A stretch of 64,000 nucleotides of DNA, from the NCBI RefSeq assembly GCF_014202825.1, contig NZ_JACHHP010000001.1, positions 558,001 through 622,000 of the forward strand, read 5' to 3'. The notes beneath the pieces are model-generated. The model did not search any database. It saw nothing but the letters and a program-made list of their open reading frames with translations, and was not told the DNA's origin. The translations under genes and the position numbers were made by a program. Below, one piece after another: positions 1-9,742 of this stretch (position 1 is the first letter of the stretch; each line of letters opens with the position of its first letter). This DNA is from Chiayiivirga flava (GTDB taxonomy: Bacteria > Pseudomonadota > Gammaproteobacteria > Xanthomonadales > Xanthomonadaceae).

Positions 1-603
<603 letters not shown>

Positions 604-643
604 GGTCGTATCGTCTCGGTTGGCGTTTGCTTTGCTTCTGCTC

Positions 644-766
644 CCTTCTCCCCGCGGGAGAAGGTGCCGAAGGCGGATGAGGGCGCCACGTTCGGTCTTG
701 CGTCGAGGCGGCGTGCGAGGTGGCGCCCTCATCCGCCTGCCGGCACCTTCTCCCGGCGGGAGAAGG
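644..766. repeat. Inverted pair of GGGAGAAGG/GGATGAGGG palindromic elements
   Basis: Two copies of one element face each other at 644-688 and 721-766. Each has a small hairpin (CCTTCTCCC...GGGAGAAGG) followed by a tail containing GGCGGATGAGGGCGCCA. The copies are almost perfectly complementary over about 45 bp and enclose a 32-nt spacer, so the transcript can fold into one long cruciform-like stem. It sits between the adaptor and ATPase genes of the same presumed operon, where it could attenuate transcription or set mRNA ends. Related copies recur through the window. Confidence 0.85.
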
Positions 767-789
767 ATTTCCTTCGTGTCGTGTTCTCG

Positions 790-2043
790 CTAGTTCAGGC
801 GCAATCGGTCGTATTCGTCCCACTGCGAAGTGTCGCTGAGGATGATGCGGTCGCCCGGATTCAGACCCTGCTGCACTTCGATGAGGTTCACCGACGCGCG
901 GCCCAGGCGCACCGGCACGCGGGTGGCGATCTCGCCTTCGGCGTCGAGCTTGAACAGGCGCACGTCGGATTCGGGCTGGCCGAACGCCGGGCGGCCGACG
1001 TAGAGCACGTCCGGCAGGCGTTCGATCTCGATGGTGCCGTCGACGGACAGGTCCGGACGCGCACCCGGCGGCAACGCGCCTTCGAGATCGACGTCGACGA
1101 GCACGGTGCCGTTCAACACCGCCGGATCGATGCGGATCACGCTGCCCGGCACGATGCCGTTGCGCGTATCGACCTTCACGCGCTGGCCGACTGTGACGTC
1201 CTTCACCTGCGTTTCGGGGATGCGCAGCTCGGCCATCAGCACGTCCGGGCGCGCGACCCGTGCGAGGTTGGTGCCGGCCACGACCTGCTGGCCCTCTTCC
1301 ACCGGCACCTGCTGCAGTACGCCGGCGATGCCCGCGCGCACCTTGAGGTTGTCGAGCTGGCGCTGGCGCAGCGCGGCGGTGTTGCGCAGCTGTTCGGTCC
1401 GGGCGCGGCGCGCATCGAGCTGCGCGTGCACCGTGTCGCGGAACTTGGCCATGCGCTCCTTCTCGATCTCCAGGCGCGTGCCGAGCGTCTGCGCGGCAAG
1501 CTCGCTGCGGCGGAAGTCGATCTTCGGAATGATGCCGCGGTCGGCAAGGGTCTTCTGCGCCTCGGCCTGCAGGCGCGCGGACTCGTAGTCGGCCTCGACG
1601 GCGGCGAAGCTCGCCTTCTGGTCGAGCACGGTGCTTTCCAGGGTCATGCGCTCGGCCGCGAGATCGGCCTCGGACGCGACCAGTTCGGACTGTGCCGCCA
1701 GCTGCGCCTCTTCCACTTCCGGATTGCTCAGCTCCAGGATGATGGTGTCCGGTTCGACGGTGGCGCCGGGCTTGACGACGATGCGTTCGACACGCGCCGC
1801 GGTCTCCGACGCGATCCAGCGGATCTCCTTCGGCGCCAGCACGCCGGGGCCGCGCACCTCGCGCAGCATCTCGCCGCGTTCGACGGTGCCGAGCCAGAGG
1901 CTGGACTGTTCCACCGACGGGGCCGCAGGATCGAGCCGCGCGAGGGCGACGCCCATTGCAACGAGGGCAACGAGGCCGATGCCGCCGAACAGGATCTGGC
2001 GGTTGCGTTTCTTGGTCTTGAGATCGGAGCGCTGGATATCCAT
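790..2043 (-). CDS. HlyD-family periplasmic adaptor of an ABC efflux system
   Basis: Membrane-fusion protein of 417 residues linking an inner-membrane ABC transporter to the outer membrane. A basic N-terminus (MDIQRSDLKTKKRNRQ) is followed by one membrane anchor at about residues 18-38. A lipoyl/barrel-sandwich half, a long alpha-helical hairpin region rich in E, A, Q and R, and a C-terminal beta-barrel ending NPGDRIILSD follow. I chose the ATG at 2043 because family members start with this MDI-basic-helix pattern; an in-frame ATG at 2100 would add 19 untypical residues. It is upstream of the MacB-like ATPase gene. Substrate unknown. Confidence 0.88.
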   Translation of the reverse strand: MDIQRSDLKTKKRNRQILFGGIGLVALVAMGVALARLDPAAPSVEQSSLWLGTVERGEMLREVRGPGVLAPKEIRWIASETAARVERIVVKPGATVEPDTIILELSNPEVEEAQLAAQSELVASEADLAAERMTLESTVLDQKASFAAVEADYESARLQAEAQKTLADRGIIPKIDFRRSELAAQTLGTRLEIEKERMAKFRDTVHAQLDARRARTEQLRNTAALRQRQLDNLKVRAGIAGVLQQVPVEEGQQVVAGTNLARVARPDVLMAELRIPETQVKDVTVGQRVKVDTRNGIVPGSVIRIDPAVLNGTVLVDVDLEGALPPGARPDLSVDGTIEIERLPDVLYVGRPAFGQPESDVRLFKLDAEGEIATRVPVRLGRASVNLIEVQQGLNPGDRIILSDTSQWDEYDRLRLN

Positions 2044-2190
2044 GCGCTCGTTAAAGCAAGCCTCATGCCACAACGCAGGTGATTGATTTTGAAAGGACAT
2101 CGCCGGGTGTCCGCGGGCATCCGTCCGCTTTCGAACACGACGCGCGCCGCGAGCGAACAGTGTTCCGGGCGGCCGCGCCGCTCCGGACGC

Positions 2191-3084
2191 TCAAGGCGGG
2201 TTGGAGACCCCGTGCGGCACGTGGCCCGCGGCGACGTGGCGACGCGCGCTTTCGATGTTGTGGCTGGAATCGTCGAAGAAAATGTCCGCGCCGAAGGCTT
2301 CGAGAAACGGGCCCTTGTCGCGACCACCGAGGAACAGCGCCTCGTCCAGTCGCACGCCCCAGTGGCGCAGCGTGAGGATCACCCGTTTGTGCGCGGGCGC
2401 CGAGCGTGCGGTGACCAGTGCGGTGCGGATCGGCGACGCCTCGGCCGGGAACGCGGCCTGGATGCTGTGCAGCGCGGTCAGGAAGCCGCGGAACGGCCCG
2501 GCCGACAGCGGTGTGTTGACGAACTCGACCTCGTTGCGCGCGAAGGCCTCGACGCCCGATTCGCGCGAGATGCGCTCGGACTCGTCGCCGAAGATCACCG
2601 CATCGCCGTCGAAGGCGATGCGCAGTTCGTCGCGACCGCGCTCGGGCGCGCGCGCGGGCAGGATCGTCGCGGCCGCCACGCCGTGTTCGAGCGAGCGGCG
2701 CACCGACTCGGGATTGGCCGAGAGAAACAGGTGCGCGCCGAACGGCCGGATGTACGGCCAGGTCGGCGCACCGCTGGTGAACGCCGCACGCACGATTTCC
2801 AGCCCGTATTTCTCGATCGAGTTGAAGATGCGCAGGCCGGTGTCGGACGAGTTGCGCGACAGCAGGATCACTTCCACGCGCGGCAGGTCGGCGCGGCCGT
2901 GCGCGTTCAGCGCCAGCAGCTTGTGCACCAGCGGAAACGCGATGCCCGGTTCGAGCGGATCGTCCTCGCGCGTGCGCTGGTAGTCGGCGTAGGCGAGCAC
3001 ACCCTCGCGTTCGAACAGGGCATGGCTGTCTTCGAGATCGAACAGGGCACGCGCGGAGAGTGCGATGACGAGTTTGTCGGTCAC
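2191..3084 (-). CDS. 5'-nucleotidase (cytosolic 5'-nucleotidase family)
   Basis: Predicted 297-residue cytosolic 5'-nucleotidase of the family that includes vertebrate cN-I, hydrolysing nucleoside monophosphates. Seen in the sequence: an N-terminal LVIALSARALFDLED strand-loop, the central IAFDGDAVIFGDESE motif, which carries the acidic residues typical of the family, and a C-terminal FFDDSSHNIESA segment that resembles the metal-binding Asp-Asp of HAD-like folds. The GTG start at 3084 places VTDKLVIALSARA at the N-terminus, as in relatives; longer upstream frames are Arg/Ala/Pro-rich and not protein-like. No strong ribosome-binding site is visible. Monocistronic, between the adaptor gene and the DUF4870 gene. 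Confidence 0.85.
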   Translation of the reverse strand: MTDKLVIALSARALFDLEDSHALFEREGVLAYADYQRTREDDPLEPGIAFPLVHKLLALNAHGRADLPRVEVILLSRNSSDTGLRIFNSIEKYGLEIVRAAFTSGAPTWPYIRPFGAHLFLSANPESVRRSLEHGVAAATILPARAPERGRDELRIAFDGDAVIFGDESERISRESGVEAFARNEVEFVNTPLSAGPFRGFLTALHSIQAAFPAEASPIRTALVTARSAPAHKRVILTLRHWGVRLDEALFLGGRDKGPFLEAFGADIFFDDSSHNIESARRHVAAGHVPHGVSNPP

Positions 3085-3231
3085 GGGCGGTCCGTACGGG
3101 GCGGAGGCGAGCGGACAGCGCAGCGCGGCGCCGGCGGCAGTGCGCCGCGCGCACGGAACGCCGGGCGTGCCGGCATGGTAGCAGGCGCGTGGTGCCGGTG
3201 CGGTCGACGCCCGACGATGCAGATGCCCCGA

Positions 3232-3254
3232 CCCCTCTCCCGGCGGGAGAGGGG
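3232..3254 (-). terminator. Hairpin downstream of the DUF4870 gene
   Basis: A perfect 10-bp stem (CCCCTCTCCC paired with GGGAGAGGGG) with a GGC loop begins 18 nt beyond the stop codon at 3273. It has no U-tract, so it may act as an mRNA end stabiliser or as a weak or factor-assisted terminator. Its core resembles the dispersed GGGAGAGGGG elements at 6015 and 26533. Confidence 0.5.
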
Positions 3255-3272
3255 CGTCGAGCGGACTTGGCC

Positions 3273-3698
3273 TTACTTCACCAGCCGCAGGATCCACGGA
3301 TAGCGGTAGTACACACCCTCGTTCGCCTTGATCGCCGCGATGATCGTGAACACGATCCACGCGATGCCGAGGATCGGCAGCAGCAGCAGGCCGATCAGCA
3401 CGAACGTCAGCAGGAAACACACGATGCCGGCGATGGCCACGGTGATGTTGAAATTCACCGCTTCCTTGCCCTGATCGTCGGCGAACGCCCACTCGTTCTT
3501 CTTGATCTGCCAGAACACCAGCGGCCCCAGGATGTTGCCGAACGGAATGATCAGCCCCACCAGCGCGGACAGGTGCGTGAACAGACCCCACTGGCGCTGC
3601 TCCTGCGTGGGAACACCGTCGACCGGCGGCGGGACCGGATCGACGGGGGGCACCGGCGGGACCGGCGGCGGGACGGGATCGGGACCGAGATCGCTCAT
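3273..3698 (-). CDS. DUF4870 (Tic20-like) membrane protein
   Basis: Small 141-residue membrane protein of the DUF4870 family, function unknown. A proline-rich cytoplasmic leader (about residues 5-28, a run of PPVPPVPPVDP type) precedes a conserved core: HLSALVGLIIPFGNILGPLVFW, then KNEWAFADDQGKEAVNF, then two tightly packed hydrophobic segments at about 80-120. The DQGKEAVNFN motif between the first and second membrane segments is the family hallmark. AGGAG lies just upstream of the ATG at 3698, which fixes the start. It is flanked by unrelated genes on the same strand. Confidence 0.9.
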   Translation of the reverse strand: MSDLGPDPVPPPVPPVPPVDPVPPPVDGVPTQEQRQWGLFTHLSALVGLIIPFGNILGPLVFWQIKKNEWAFADDQGKEAVNFNITVAIAGIVCFLLTFVLIGLLLLPILGIAWIVFTIIAAIKANEGVYYRYPWILRLVK

Positions 3699-3801
3699 GG
3701 CTCTACTCCTGGAGGGACGGACGCAACGGACCCAATGTCGACGGCACCGCGGCGCTTGTCAACCAGACGCGCCGCCGCGGACGACGTGACACGGCGCCGC
3801 G

Positions 3802-5172
3802 TCAGTCGGCCGCGGCGCCGCCAGCGACCGTCATGCGGCCGAGCAGGATCGAGCCGGTGAGCACATGCGAGCGGGTGTCGACGTCGTTGCCGACCGCCTC
3901 GATGCCGAGCAGCATCTGGCGCAGGTTGCCGGCGATGGTCACCTCGTCGACGGGATAGGCGATTTCGCCGTTCTCCACCCAGAAACCCGCGGCGCCGCGC
4001 GAATAGTCGCCGGTGATGGTGTTGACGCCCTGCCCCATCAGTTCGGTGACCACGAGCCCGCGCCGCATGCCGCGGATCAGCGATGCGCGCGTGTCCGCAC
4101 CGGTGCCGATGGCGAGGTTGTGCACGCCGCCGGCGTTGCCGGTGGACTCCAGCCCGAGCTTGCGCGCCGAATAGCTGCCGAGGATGTAACGCATCAGCAC
4201 GCCGTCGCGCACCAGGTCGCTGTCGACGGTGGCCACGCCCTCGGCATCGAACGCGGACGAACGATGACCGCGCGGCAGATGCGGGCGCTCGACCAGATCG
4301 ATGCCGCGCGGCAGCACCTGCTTGCCGACATGGTCGAGCAGGAACGAGGCCTTGCGATACAGCGCACCGCCCGACACCGCGCCGAGCAGATGGCCGATGA
4401 GGCTGCGCGCGCATTCCGCGGTGAAAAGCACCGGATACTCGCCGGTGCGCACTTCGCGCGGAGACAGGCGCGCGACGGTGCGCTCGGCGGCGCGGCGGCC
4501 GATCTCCTGCGCGGAGGCGAGCTGCGCGAAGGCGCAGTGCGCGTCGTACCAGTAGTCGCGCTGCATCGCATCGCCCTGCCCCGCGATCAGCGACAGACTC
4601 AGGCTGTGGCTGGTGCTGCGCTCGGCCCCGACGAAGCCGTGGCTGTTGGCGTAGACCGACAGACTCGCGCCGGTGGAGACGTTGCCGCCGTCCGAGTTCG
4701 CGATGCGCGCGTCGGCGTCGCGGCCGGCGGCCTCGCAGTCGAGCGCGAGCTGCACGGCGGCGTCGGCGTCCAGCGGCGCCGGATGCCACAGATCCAGATC
4801 GGGGAAGTGGCGCGCCATGCGCTCGGCATCGGCGAGGCCGGCGCAGGGATCGTCCTCGGTATGACGCGCGATGGCGCAGGCCTGGTCGATGGTGGTTTCG
4901 ATCGAGGCGGGGTCGAGGTCGGCGGTGCTCGCGTTGGCCTTGCGCTGGCCGAAGTACACCGTCACCGACAGTCCACGGTCGCGCGTGTGTTCGATGGTTT
5001 CGACCTCGCCCATGCGCACGCCGACCGCGAGGCCGCGGTCTTCGTTGATGCCGACCTCGCACTGGCTCGCGCCGCGCGCCGCGCAGCGCGCGAGCACGTC
5101 GCGCGCGAGCTCGGAGAGGCGGTCGAGCGTGGCCTGCGAGGCGTCGGCGGGAGTTTCGATCAACGGGGTCAC
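3802..5172 (-). CDS. pmbA: Metalloprotease accessory protein PmbA (TldE)
   Basis: PmbA/TldE, 456 residues, partner of TldD in the heterodimeric protease that processes microcin B17 and CcdA in E. coli. Domain match along the whole length: N-terminal modulator domain (LSVTVYFGQRKANASTADLD), a central GASLSVYANSHGF, and the C-terminal NTITGDYSRGAAGFWVENGEIAYPVDEVTIAGNL block. The latter is the clearest signature. Unlike TldD it lacks a HExxH zinc motif, as expected for this partner. The GTG start at 5172 is preceded by AAGGA at a suitable distance. It is divergent from darP, and tldD lies 1.1 kb upstream. Confidence 0.93.
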   Translation of the reverse strand: MTPLIETPADASQATLDRLSELARDVLARCAARGASQCEVGINEDRGLAVGVRMGEVETIEHTRDRGLSVTVYFGQRKANASTADLDPASIETTIDQACAIARHTEDDPCAGLADAERMARHFPDLDLWHPAPLDADAAVQLALDCEAAGRDADARIANSDGGNVSTGASLSVYANSHGFVGAERSTSHSLSLSLIAGQGDAMQRDYWYDAHCAFAQLASAQEIGRRAAERTVARLSPREVRTGEYPVLFTAECARSLIGHLLGAVSGGALYRKASFLLDHVGKQVLPRGIDLVERPHLPRGHRSSAFDAEGVATVDSDLVRDGVLMRYILGSYSARKLGLESTGNAGGVHNLAIGTGADTRASLIRGMRRGLVVTELMGQGVNTITGDYSRGAAGFWVENGEIAYPVDEVTIAGNLRQMLLGIEAVGNDVDTRSHVLTGSILLGRMTVAGGAAAD

Positions 5173-5189
5173 GTGGCGTATCCTTTGCA

Positions 5190-5284
5190 GCCGGGAATCG
5201 GAAATGGGGAAGCGGGATTCGGAACGCAACGCCGGAGCTCGCGCCGCCAGTTCGATTGCCGATTCCCCATTTCCCACTCCCGGC
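5190..5284. repeat. Inverted GGGAATC/GATTCCC repeat between pmbA and darP
   Basis: The 22-nt arm at 5190-5211 and the arm at 5263-5284 are inverted copies with two mismatches (core GGAAATGGGGAA and TTCCCCATTTCC), separated by 51 nt. They fill the divergent intergenic region between pmbA and darP, so any promoters for the two genes must overlap them. They belong to the GAATCCC-type repeats also found at 15790, 19281 and inside metG. Confidence 0.75.
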
Positions 5285-5292
5285 GTTGATCG

Positions 5293-5961
5293 ATGCGCGG
5301 ACGCGACGAAGAAACCAATGAATTCCTGGGGCCCAGCCGCAGCCAGCAGCGGCGCGAGGCGCTGGCGATATTCGACCTGGCCGAGGTGCTGGTGGGATTG
5401 ACCGACGGCCAGCTCGCGCCGATCCCGATGCCGGACGAGTTGCGCGACCTGGTGCGCGATTCGCGCCGCATCACCGCGCCGATCGCGCGCAAACGCCAGC
5501 TGCAGTTCCTGGCCAAGCACATGCGCCGCGAAGAGGACGAGACGCTCGACGCGATCCGCCGCGCGCTGCAGCACGACCGCGACGAGGCGCGCCGCGACAC
5601 CGCCGCCCTGCACCAGCTCGAGGCCTGGCGCGATCGCCTGCTGGCCGAAGGCGACCCGGCGCTGGCGGAACTGCTGCAGGCGCATCCGCATCCGGACCGG
5701 CAGCATCTGCGGCAACTGGTACGCAACGCGAAAGAGGAGCGGCTGAAGAACAAGCCACCGCACGCGTTCCGCGAACTGTTCCGCGAACTGAAGGCGATGA
5801 TGCGCGAGGACGCGACCGGGAACGAGGACGGCAACGGCGAGGCTGCATTCGCGGACGATGACGACGCGTTCGGCGAGCACTTCGAGGAGCACGATCCGGC
5901 GGATGCACCGGACGACAGCGGCGAAGACCACGATCCCGCGCCGCGCTCGCGGCGCGGCTGA
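5293..5961 (+). CDS. darP: Ribosome biogenesis factor DarP (YjgA family)
   Basis: DarP/YjgA, 222 residues, associated with late assembly of the 50S subunit. The protein is highly charged and helical. The family core is present: [20 protein letters not shown] near the N-terminus, then [23 protein letters not shown], and [27 protein letters not shown]. The last 50 residues are an acidic Asp/Glu/Gly tail ([18 protein letters not shown]) beyond the conserved region. The ATG at 5293 immediately follows the inverted repeat. Divergent from pmbA and convergent with tldD, from which it is separated by a long repeat-bearing spacer. Confidence 0.92.
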   Translation: MRGRDEETNEFLGPSRSQQRREALAIFDLAEVLVGLTDGQLAPIPMPDELRDLVRDSRRITAPIARKRQLQFLAKHMRREEDETLDAIRRALQHDRDEARRDTAALHQLEAWRDRLLAEGDPALAELLQAHPHPDRQHLRQLVRNAKEERLKNKPPHAFRELFRELKAMMREDATGNEDGNGEAAFADDDDAFGEHFEEHDPADAPDDSGEDHDPAPRSRRG

Positions 5962-6014
5962 TCGCGTCCGCGGCGCAGCGGCCGACGCCCTAGCACCTTC
6001 CACGCCGCGTGTCT

Positions 6015-6243
6015 GAGCCCCTCTCCCCGTGGGAGAGGGGTTGGGGAGAGGGTTCGGGGGTCGACGACGCCCCATCCGCACGGCGAAATCAGCGGTCGAA
6101 TCAAGCCATGCTCGTCGCTGCAAACGTCGGCAGCGCGCATGAAGAGGAGCGACTCGATACGACCGACCGGACCGGTTCCGGACACCAGTGTTGAGGACTG
6201 CCGAACCCTCTCCCCAACCCCTCTCCCACGGGGAGAGGGGCTC
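6015..6243. repeat. 43-bp perfect inverted repeat (143-nt spacer)
   Basis: The arms at 6015-6057 and 6201-6243 are exact reverse complements over 43 bp. Each holds an internal small hairpin (CCCCTCTCCCC...GGGAGAGGGG) followed by TTGGGGAGAGGGTTCGG. They occupy the 334-nt gap between the convergent darP and tldD genes, which is otherwise empty of genes, and could serve as a bidirectional terminator. The same 42-nt sequence recurs once as a single arm at 26533-26574. Confidence 0.88.
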
Positions 6244-6295
6244 CGTGCGGCGATCGCGAGCGTGGCAATCCGCGGCATTTCCGTTTCCAGCGTGC

Positions 6296-7735
6296 TCACG
6301 CGCGCGTGCCGCCCACCGTCATCGCGTCGATCTTCAGCGTCGGCTGGCCGACGCCGACCGGCACGCTCTGGCCGTCCTTGCCGCAGATGCCCACGCCTTC
6401 GTCGAGCGCCAGGTCGTTGCCGACCATGCTGACGCGCGTCATCGCCTCGGGCCCGTTGCCGATCAGCGTCGCGCCCTTGACCGGCGCGGTGATCTTTCCG
6501 TCCTCGATCAGATACGCCTCGGTGGCCGAGAACACGAACTTGCCGGAGGTGATGTCCACCTGGCCACCGCCGAAATTCACCGCATACAACCCGCGCTTGA
6601 CGCTGCGGATGATGTCCTGCGGATCGCTCTGGCCGGGCAGCATGTAGGTGTTGGTCATGCGCGGCATCGGCAGCTGCGCGAACGATTCGCGCCGACCGTT
6701 GCCGGTGGGCGCGACGCCCGTCAGGCGCGCATTGAGCGTGTCCTGCATGTAGCCGACAAGGCGGCCGTTCTCGATCAGCGTGGTGCACTGCGTCCGCGTG
6801 CCTTCGTCGTCGACGCTGAGCGAGCCGCGCAGGCCCAGCAGCGTACCGTCGTCGACGATTGTGCACAGCGGCGACGCCACCATCTCGCCGACGCGGCCGG
6901 CGTAGGTGGACGTGCCCTTGCGGTTGAAGTCGCCTTCGAGCCCGTGGCCGACGGCTTCGTGCAGCAGCACGCCGGGCCAGCCCGGGCCGAGCACGACGGG
7001 CATGGTGCCGGCCGGCGCGTCGATGGCCTCGAGCGCCACCAGCGCCTGCCGCAGGGCTTCGTTGGCCCAGCGCAACGCGCGGCCGTCCTGCAGCAATTCG
7101 ACATAGCCGTAGCGCCCGCCGCCGCCCGCGTAACCCTGCTCGCGGCGGCCGTTGTGCTCGACGATGACGCTGATGTTCACCCGCACCAGCGGCCGCACGT
7201 CGCCCGCGAGCGTGCCGTCCGAACGTGCGACGAGCATGGTGTCGCGCACGCCGGCGAGGCTGATCATCACCTGGCGCACGCGCGCGTCCGCGGCGCGCAC
7301 GTGCGCGTCGATCTCGCGCAGCACGCGGACCTTGGCTTCGCTGTCGAGGCTCTCGACCGGGTCGATGGCCGGATACAGCGCACGGTTGTCGCCCACCGCC
7401 AGGCCACGCCCGTTGCCGCGCTGGCCGCTGCGCGCGATGGCACGCGCGGCTCCCGCCGCATCGAGCAGCGATGGCAGACGGATTTCGTCCGAATACGCGA
7501 AGCCGGTTTTCTCGCCGCTGATGGCACGCACGCCGACGCCCTGCTCGATCGAGTGCGACCCCTCCTTGACGATGCCGTCCTCCATCGCCCAGCTCTCGTG
7601 GCGCGAGTTCTGGAAATAGAGGTCGGCAAAATCGACGCCGGGGCCGAGAAGCCGGTCGAACACGCGCTCCAGATCGGCGGACGCGAGGCCGGCAGGAGCC
7701 AGCAGACGGGATTGTGCGAGGACGAGACTGGACAT
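6296..7735 (-). CDS. tldD: Zinc metalloprotease TldD
   Basis: TldD, 479 residues, catalytic subunit of the TldD-PmbA(TldE) protease. The zinc motif HEAVGH is at residues 259-264 within [13 protein letters not shown], followed by [11 protein letters not shown] and a C-terminal [18 protein letters not shown] block with the usual [11 protein letters not shown] end. Full family length. The ATG at 7735 starts [12 protein letters not shown], typical of TldD; longer in-frame extensions run into the kdsB coding region antisense and are not protein-like. It lies downstream of kdsB with a 107-nt gap and upstream of the convergent inverted repeat. Confidence 0.95.
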   Translation of the reverse strand: MSSLVLAQSRLLAPAGLASADLERVFDRLLGPGVDFADLYFQNSRHESWAMEDGIVKEGSHSIEQGVGVRAISGEKTGFAYSDEIRLPSLLDAAGAARAIARSGQRGNGRGLAVGDNRALYPAIDPVESLDSEAKVRVLREIDAHVRAADARVRQVMISLAGVRDTMLVARSDGTLAGDVRPLVRVNISVIVEHNGRREQGYAGGGGRYGYVELLQDGRALRWANEALRQALVALEAIDAPAGTMPVVLGPGWPGVLLHEAVGHGLEGDFNRKGTSTYAGRVGEMVASPLCTIVDDGTLLGLRGSLSVDDEGTRTQCTTLIENGRLVGYMQDTLNARLTGVAPTGNGRRESFAQLPMPRMTNTYMLPGQSDPQDIIRSVKRGLYAVNFGGGQVDITSGKFVFSATEAYLIEDGKITAPVKGATLIGNGPEAMTRVSMVGNDLALDEGVGICGKDGQSVPVGVGQPTLKIDAMTVGGTRA

Positions 7736-7842
7736 TCGGGTGCGTCGCGGGGAATGCGACAAGATGGGACTTCGCAGCGCGTGGTTCAAGCCCGCACGCG
7801 CGCGACCGCGGCGCGACGACCGCACGCACGATGCGCCGCAGC

Positions 7843-8634
7843 TTATGGCACCGGCCCCGCCGCGGCGGCTCGGGCATGCAGGTGCTGCTCGACGCGCCGC
7901 AGATCGTCTTCGGTATCGACCCCGGCCGGGAACGGCTCGGGCGAAAGCGCCACGGCGATCGACCAGCCGGCCTCGAGCGCACGCAGTTGCTCCAGCGACT
8001 CGATCCGTTCGAGGTCCGACGGCGGCATCGCGGCGAACGCACGCAGCGCACCCGCGCGGTAGGCGTACAGGCCGATGTGGCGCAACCAGGTGTGCTGCGG
8101 CAGGGTGATGCGGTCCTGCGCGAAGGCGTCGCGGTGCCACGGGATCGGGGCGCGGCTGAAATACAGTGCGCGCCCGTTGCGGGCGGTGACAAGCTTGACG
8201 ACGTTGGGGTCGAACAGGTCGCGCGTGTCGTGCAGCGGCGTGGCGAGCGTGGCGATCGGCGCATCGGCGGCGGCCAGCGTCTCGGCCACGCGGCGGATCG
8301 CGGCCGGCGGCGCGAGCGGCTCGTCGCCCTGCAGGTTCACCACGATGTGCTCGTCCGCCCAGCCGCGCTGCGCAGCCACGTCGGCGAGCCGATCGGTGCC
8401 GGACGCGTGCGTGCTCGCGGTCATGCAGACGTCCAGCCCCAGCGGCGCCACGGCATCGGCGATGCGCGCGTCGTCGGTGGCGATGACCACCTGCGCGGCG
8501 CCGGCCTCCAGCGCGCGGCGCGCGACGTGGACGATCATCGGTTCGCCGGCGATCGCGCGCAGCGGCTTGCCCGGCAGGCGCGTCGCGCCGAAGCGCGCGG
8601 GGATCGCCACCACGAAGCCGGGCAGCGCGCTCAC
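7843..8634 (-). CDS. kdsB: 3-deoxy-manno-octulosonate cytidylyltransferase
   Basis: CMP-Kdo synthetase, 263 residues, activating Kdo with CTP for the LPS inner core. The N-terminal [15 protein letters not shown] nucleotide-binding loop is at about residues 11-25. VIATDD, the NLQGDEPL substrate motif, and [17 protein letters not shown] are in the expected order. The GTG start at 8634 overlaps the lpxK stop as GTGA (8631-8634), indicating translational coupling, so the downstream position in the envelope operon fixes the start. The next gene, tldD, follows after 107 nt and may be separately transcribed. Confidence 0.95.
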   Translation of the reverse strand: MSALPGFVVAIPARFGATRLPGKPLRAIAGEPMIVHVARRALEAGAAQVVIATDDARIADAVAPLGLDVCMTASTHASGTDRLADVAAQRGWADEHIVVNLQGDEPLAPPAAIRRVAETLAAADAPIATLATPLHDTRDLFDPNVVKLVTARNGRALYFSRAPIPWHRDAFAQDRITLPQHTWLRHIGLYAYRAGALRAFAAMPPSDLERIESLEQLRALEAGWSIAVALSPEPFPAGVDTEDDLRRVEQHLHARAAAAGPVP

Positions 8635-9689
8635 GTGCGCGCTTCCGCCACGGTGGCGCGGACACGCTGCGCGAGCGCGTCGAGGAATGCCGCGGGCACG
8701 CTGGCGTCGACCGGCACCCCGTGCATGCGGTCGGTGGCAAAGGCGTCGCACTTCACCGCGTCCTTCTCCGTCATGAGGATCGGCAGCGTGTCGCCGAAGG
8801 CCAGATCCGCGGCCACGAACGCATGGTGATCGGGAAACGGATGCGCGATCGGTTCGATGCCGTGCGCCCGCAGCGTCGCGAAGAAGCGTTCGGGGTCGGC
8901 GATGGCGGCGACGGCGTGCACGCGCTGTCCGGCGAACGCGGCGAGCGGCGTCCGCGTCCCGCTGTCGAGCGCCACCGCCTCGGCGGCACGCAGCTGCATG
9001 GTCACGCTGCGCGCGATCAGCGCGGCCGGAAACGCGGCGCCGCACGGCGTTGCGGCGGGCGCCGCCGAGCCGAGATTGAGCACGACGAAATCGCAGGCGT
9101 CGCCGCGTCCGACCGGCTCGCGCAACGGACCGGCGGGAACCACGTGCAGATTGCCGAGCCCGCGGCGGCCGTCGACGACGAGGATTTCGATGTCGCGCAT
9201 CAGCGTGTAGTGCTGCAAGCCGTCGTCGGCGATCAGCACGTCGATCTCGCCGGATTTTTCAAGCAGGCGTGCGGCGACGTAACGCCCCGGCGCCACCGCC
9301 ACCGGCACGCCCGTGCGGCGCGCGATCAGCAGCGGCTCGTCGCCGACATCGGCCGCGCTCGCTTCGCTGGTCACGCGGCGCAGATCGTTGACGCGGCGTC
9401 CGTAGCCGCGCGACACGACGCCGGGACGCAGTCCCCGCGCGCGCAGACCCTCGACCAGCGCGATCGTCAGCGGCGTCTTGCCCGCACCGCCGACCGTGAG
9501 ATTGCCGACCGCGATCACCGGCACGCCCACGCGCATCATCTGCGGCGCGCCGTACAGATATTCGCGCCGGCGCTGCTCCGCGGCGCGTGCGAACAGCGAG
9601 GAACACCACCGCAGCACCGCGTTCGGCGGGACGTCGCCATACCAGCGGCGCTCCAGCCAGCGGACGATCGCGGTCTTCAACGCAGTCAT
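8631..9689 (-). CDS. lpxK: Tetraacyldisaccharide 4'-kinase
   Basis: LpxK, 352 residues, phosphorylates the 4'-position of the lipid A precursor at the inner membrane. The Walker A variant [14 protein letters not shown] is at residues 62-75. VVSRGYGRR, the [15 protein letters not shown] motif (DDGLQH) and MTEKDAVKC near the end are all family hallmarks. I chose the ATG at 9689 ([18 protein letters not shown]), which matches family N-termini. An upstream in-frame GTG at 9746 overlaps the msbA stop as GTGA and would add 19 residues, so it remains possible. Operon position: msbA-lpxK-kdsB. Confidence 0.94.
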   Translation of the reverse strand: MTALKTAIVRWLERRWYGDVPPNAVLRWCSSLFARAAEQRRREYLYGAPQMMRVGVPVIAVGNLTVGGAGKTPLTIALVEGLRARGLRPGVVSRGYGRRVNDLRRVTSEASAADVGDEPLLIARRTGVPVAVAPGRYVAARLLEKSGEIDVLIADDGLQHYTLMRDIEILVVDGRRGLGNLHVVPAGPLREPVGRGDACDFVVLNLGSAAPAATPCGAAFPAALIARSVTMQLRAAEAVALDSGTRTPLAAFAGQRVHAVAAIADPERFFATLRAHGIEPIAHPFPDHHAFVAADLAFGDTLPILMTEKDAVKCDAFATDRMHGVPVDASVPAAFLDALAQRVRATVAEART

Positions 9690-9742
9690 GCCTGCCCGCC
9701 GAGGCACGCTGGCAGCGGATCGCGGGCCGCCTGCACGCGCGC

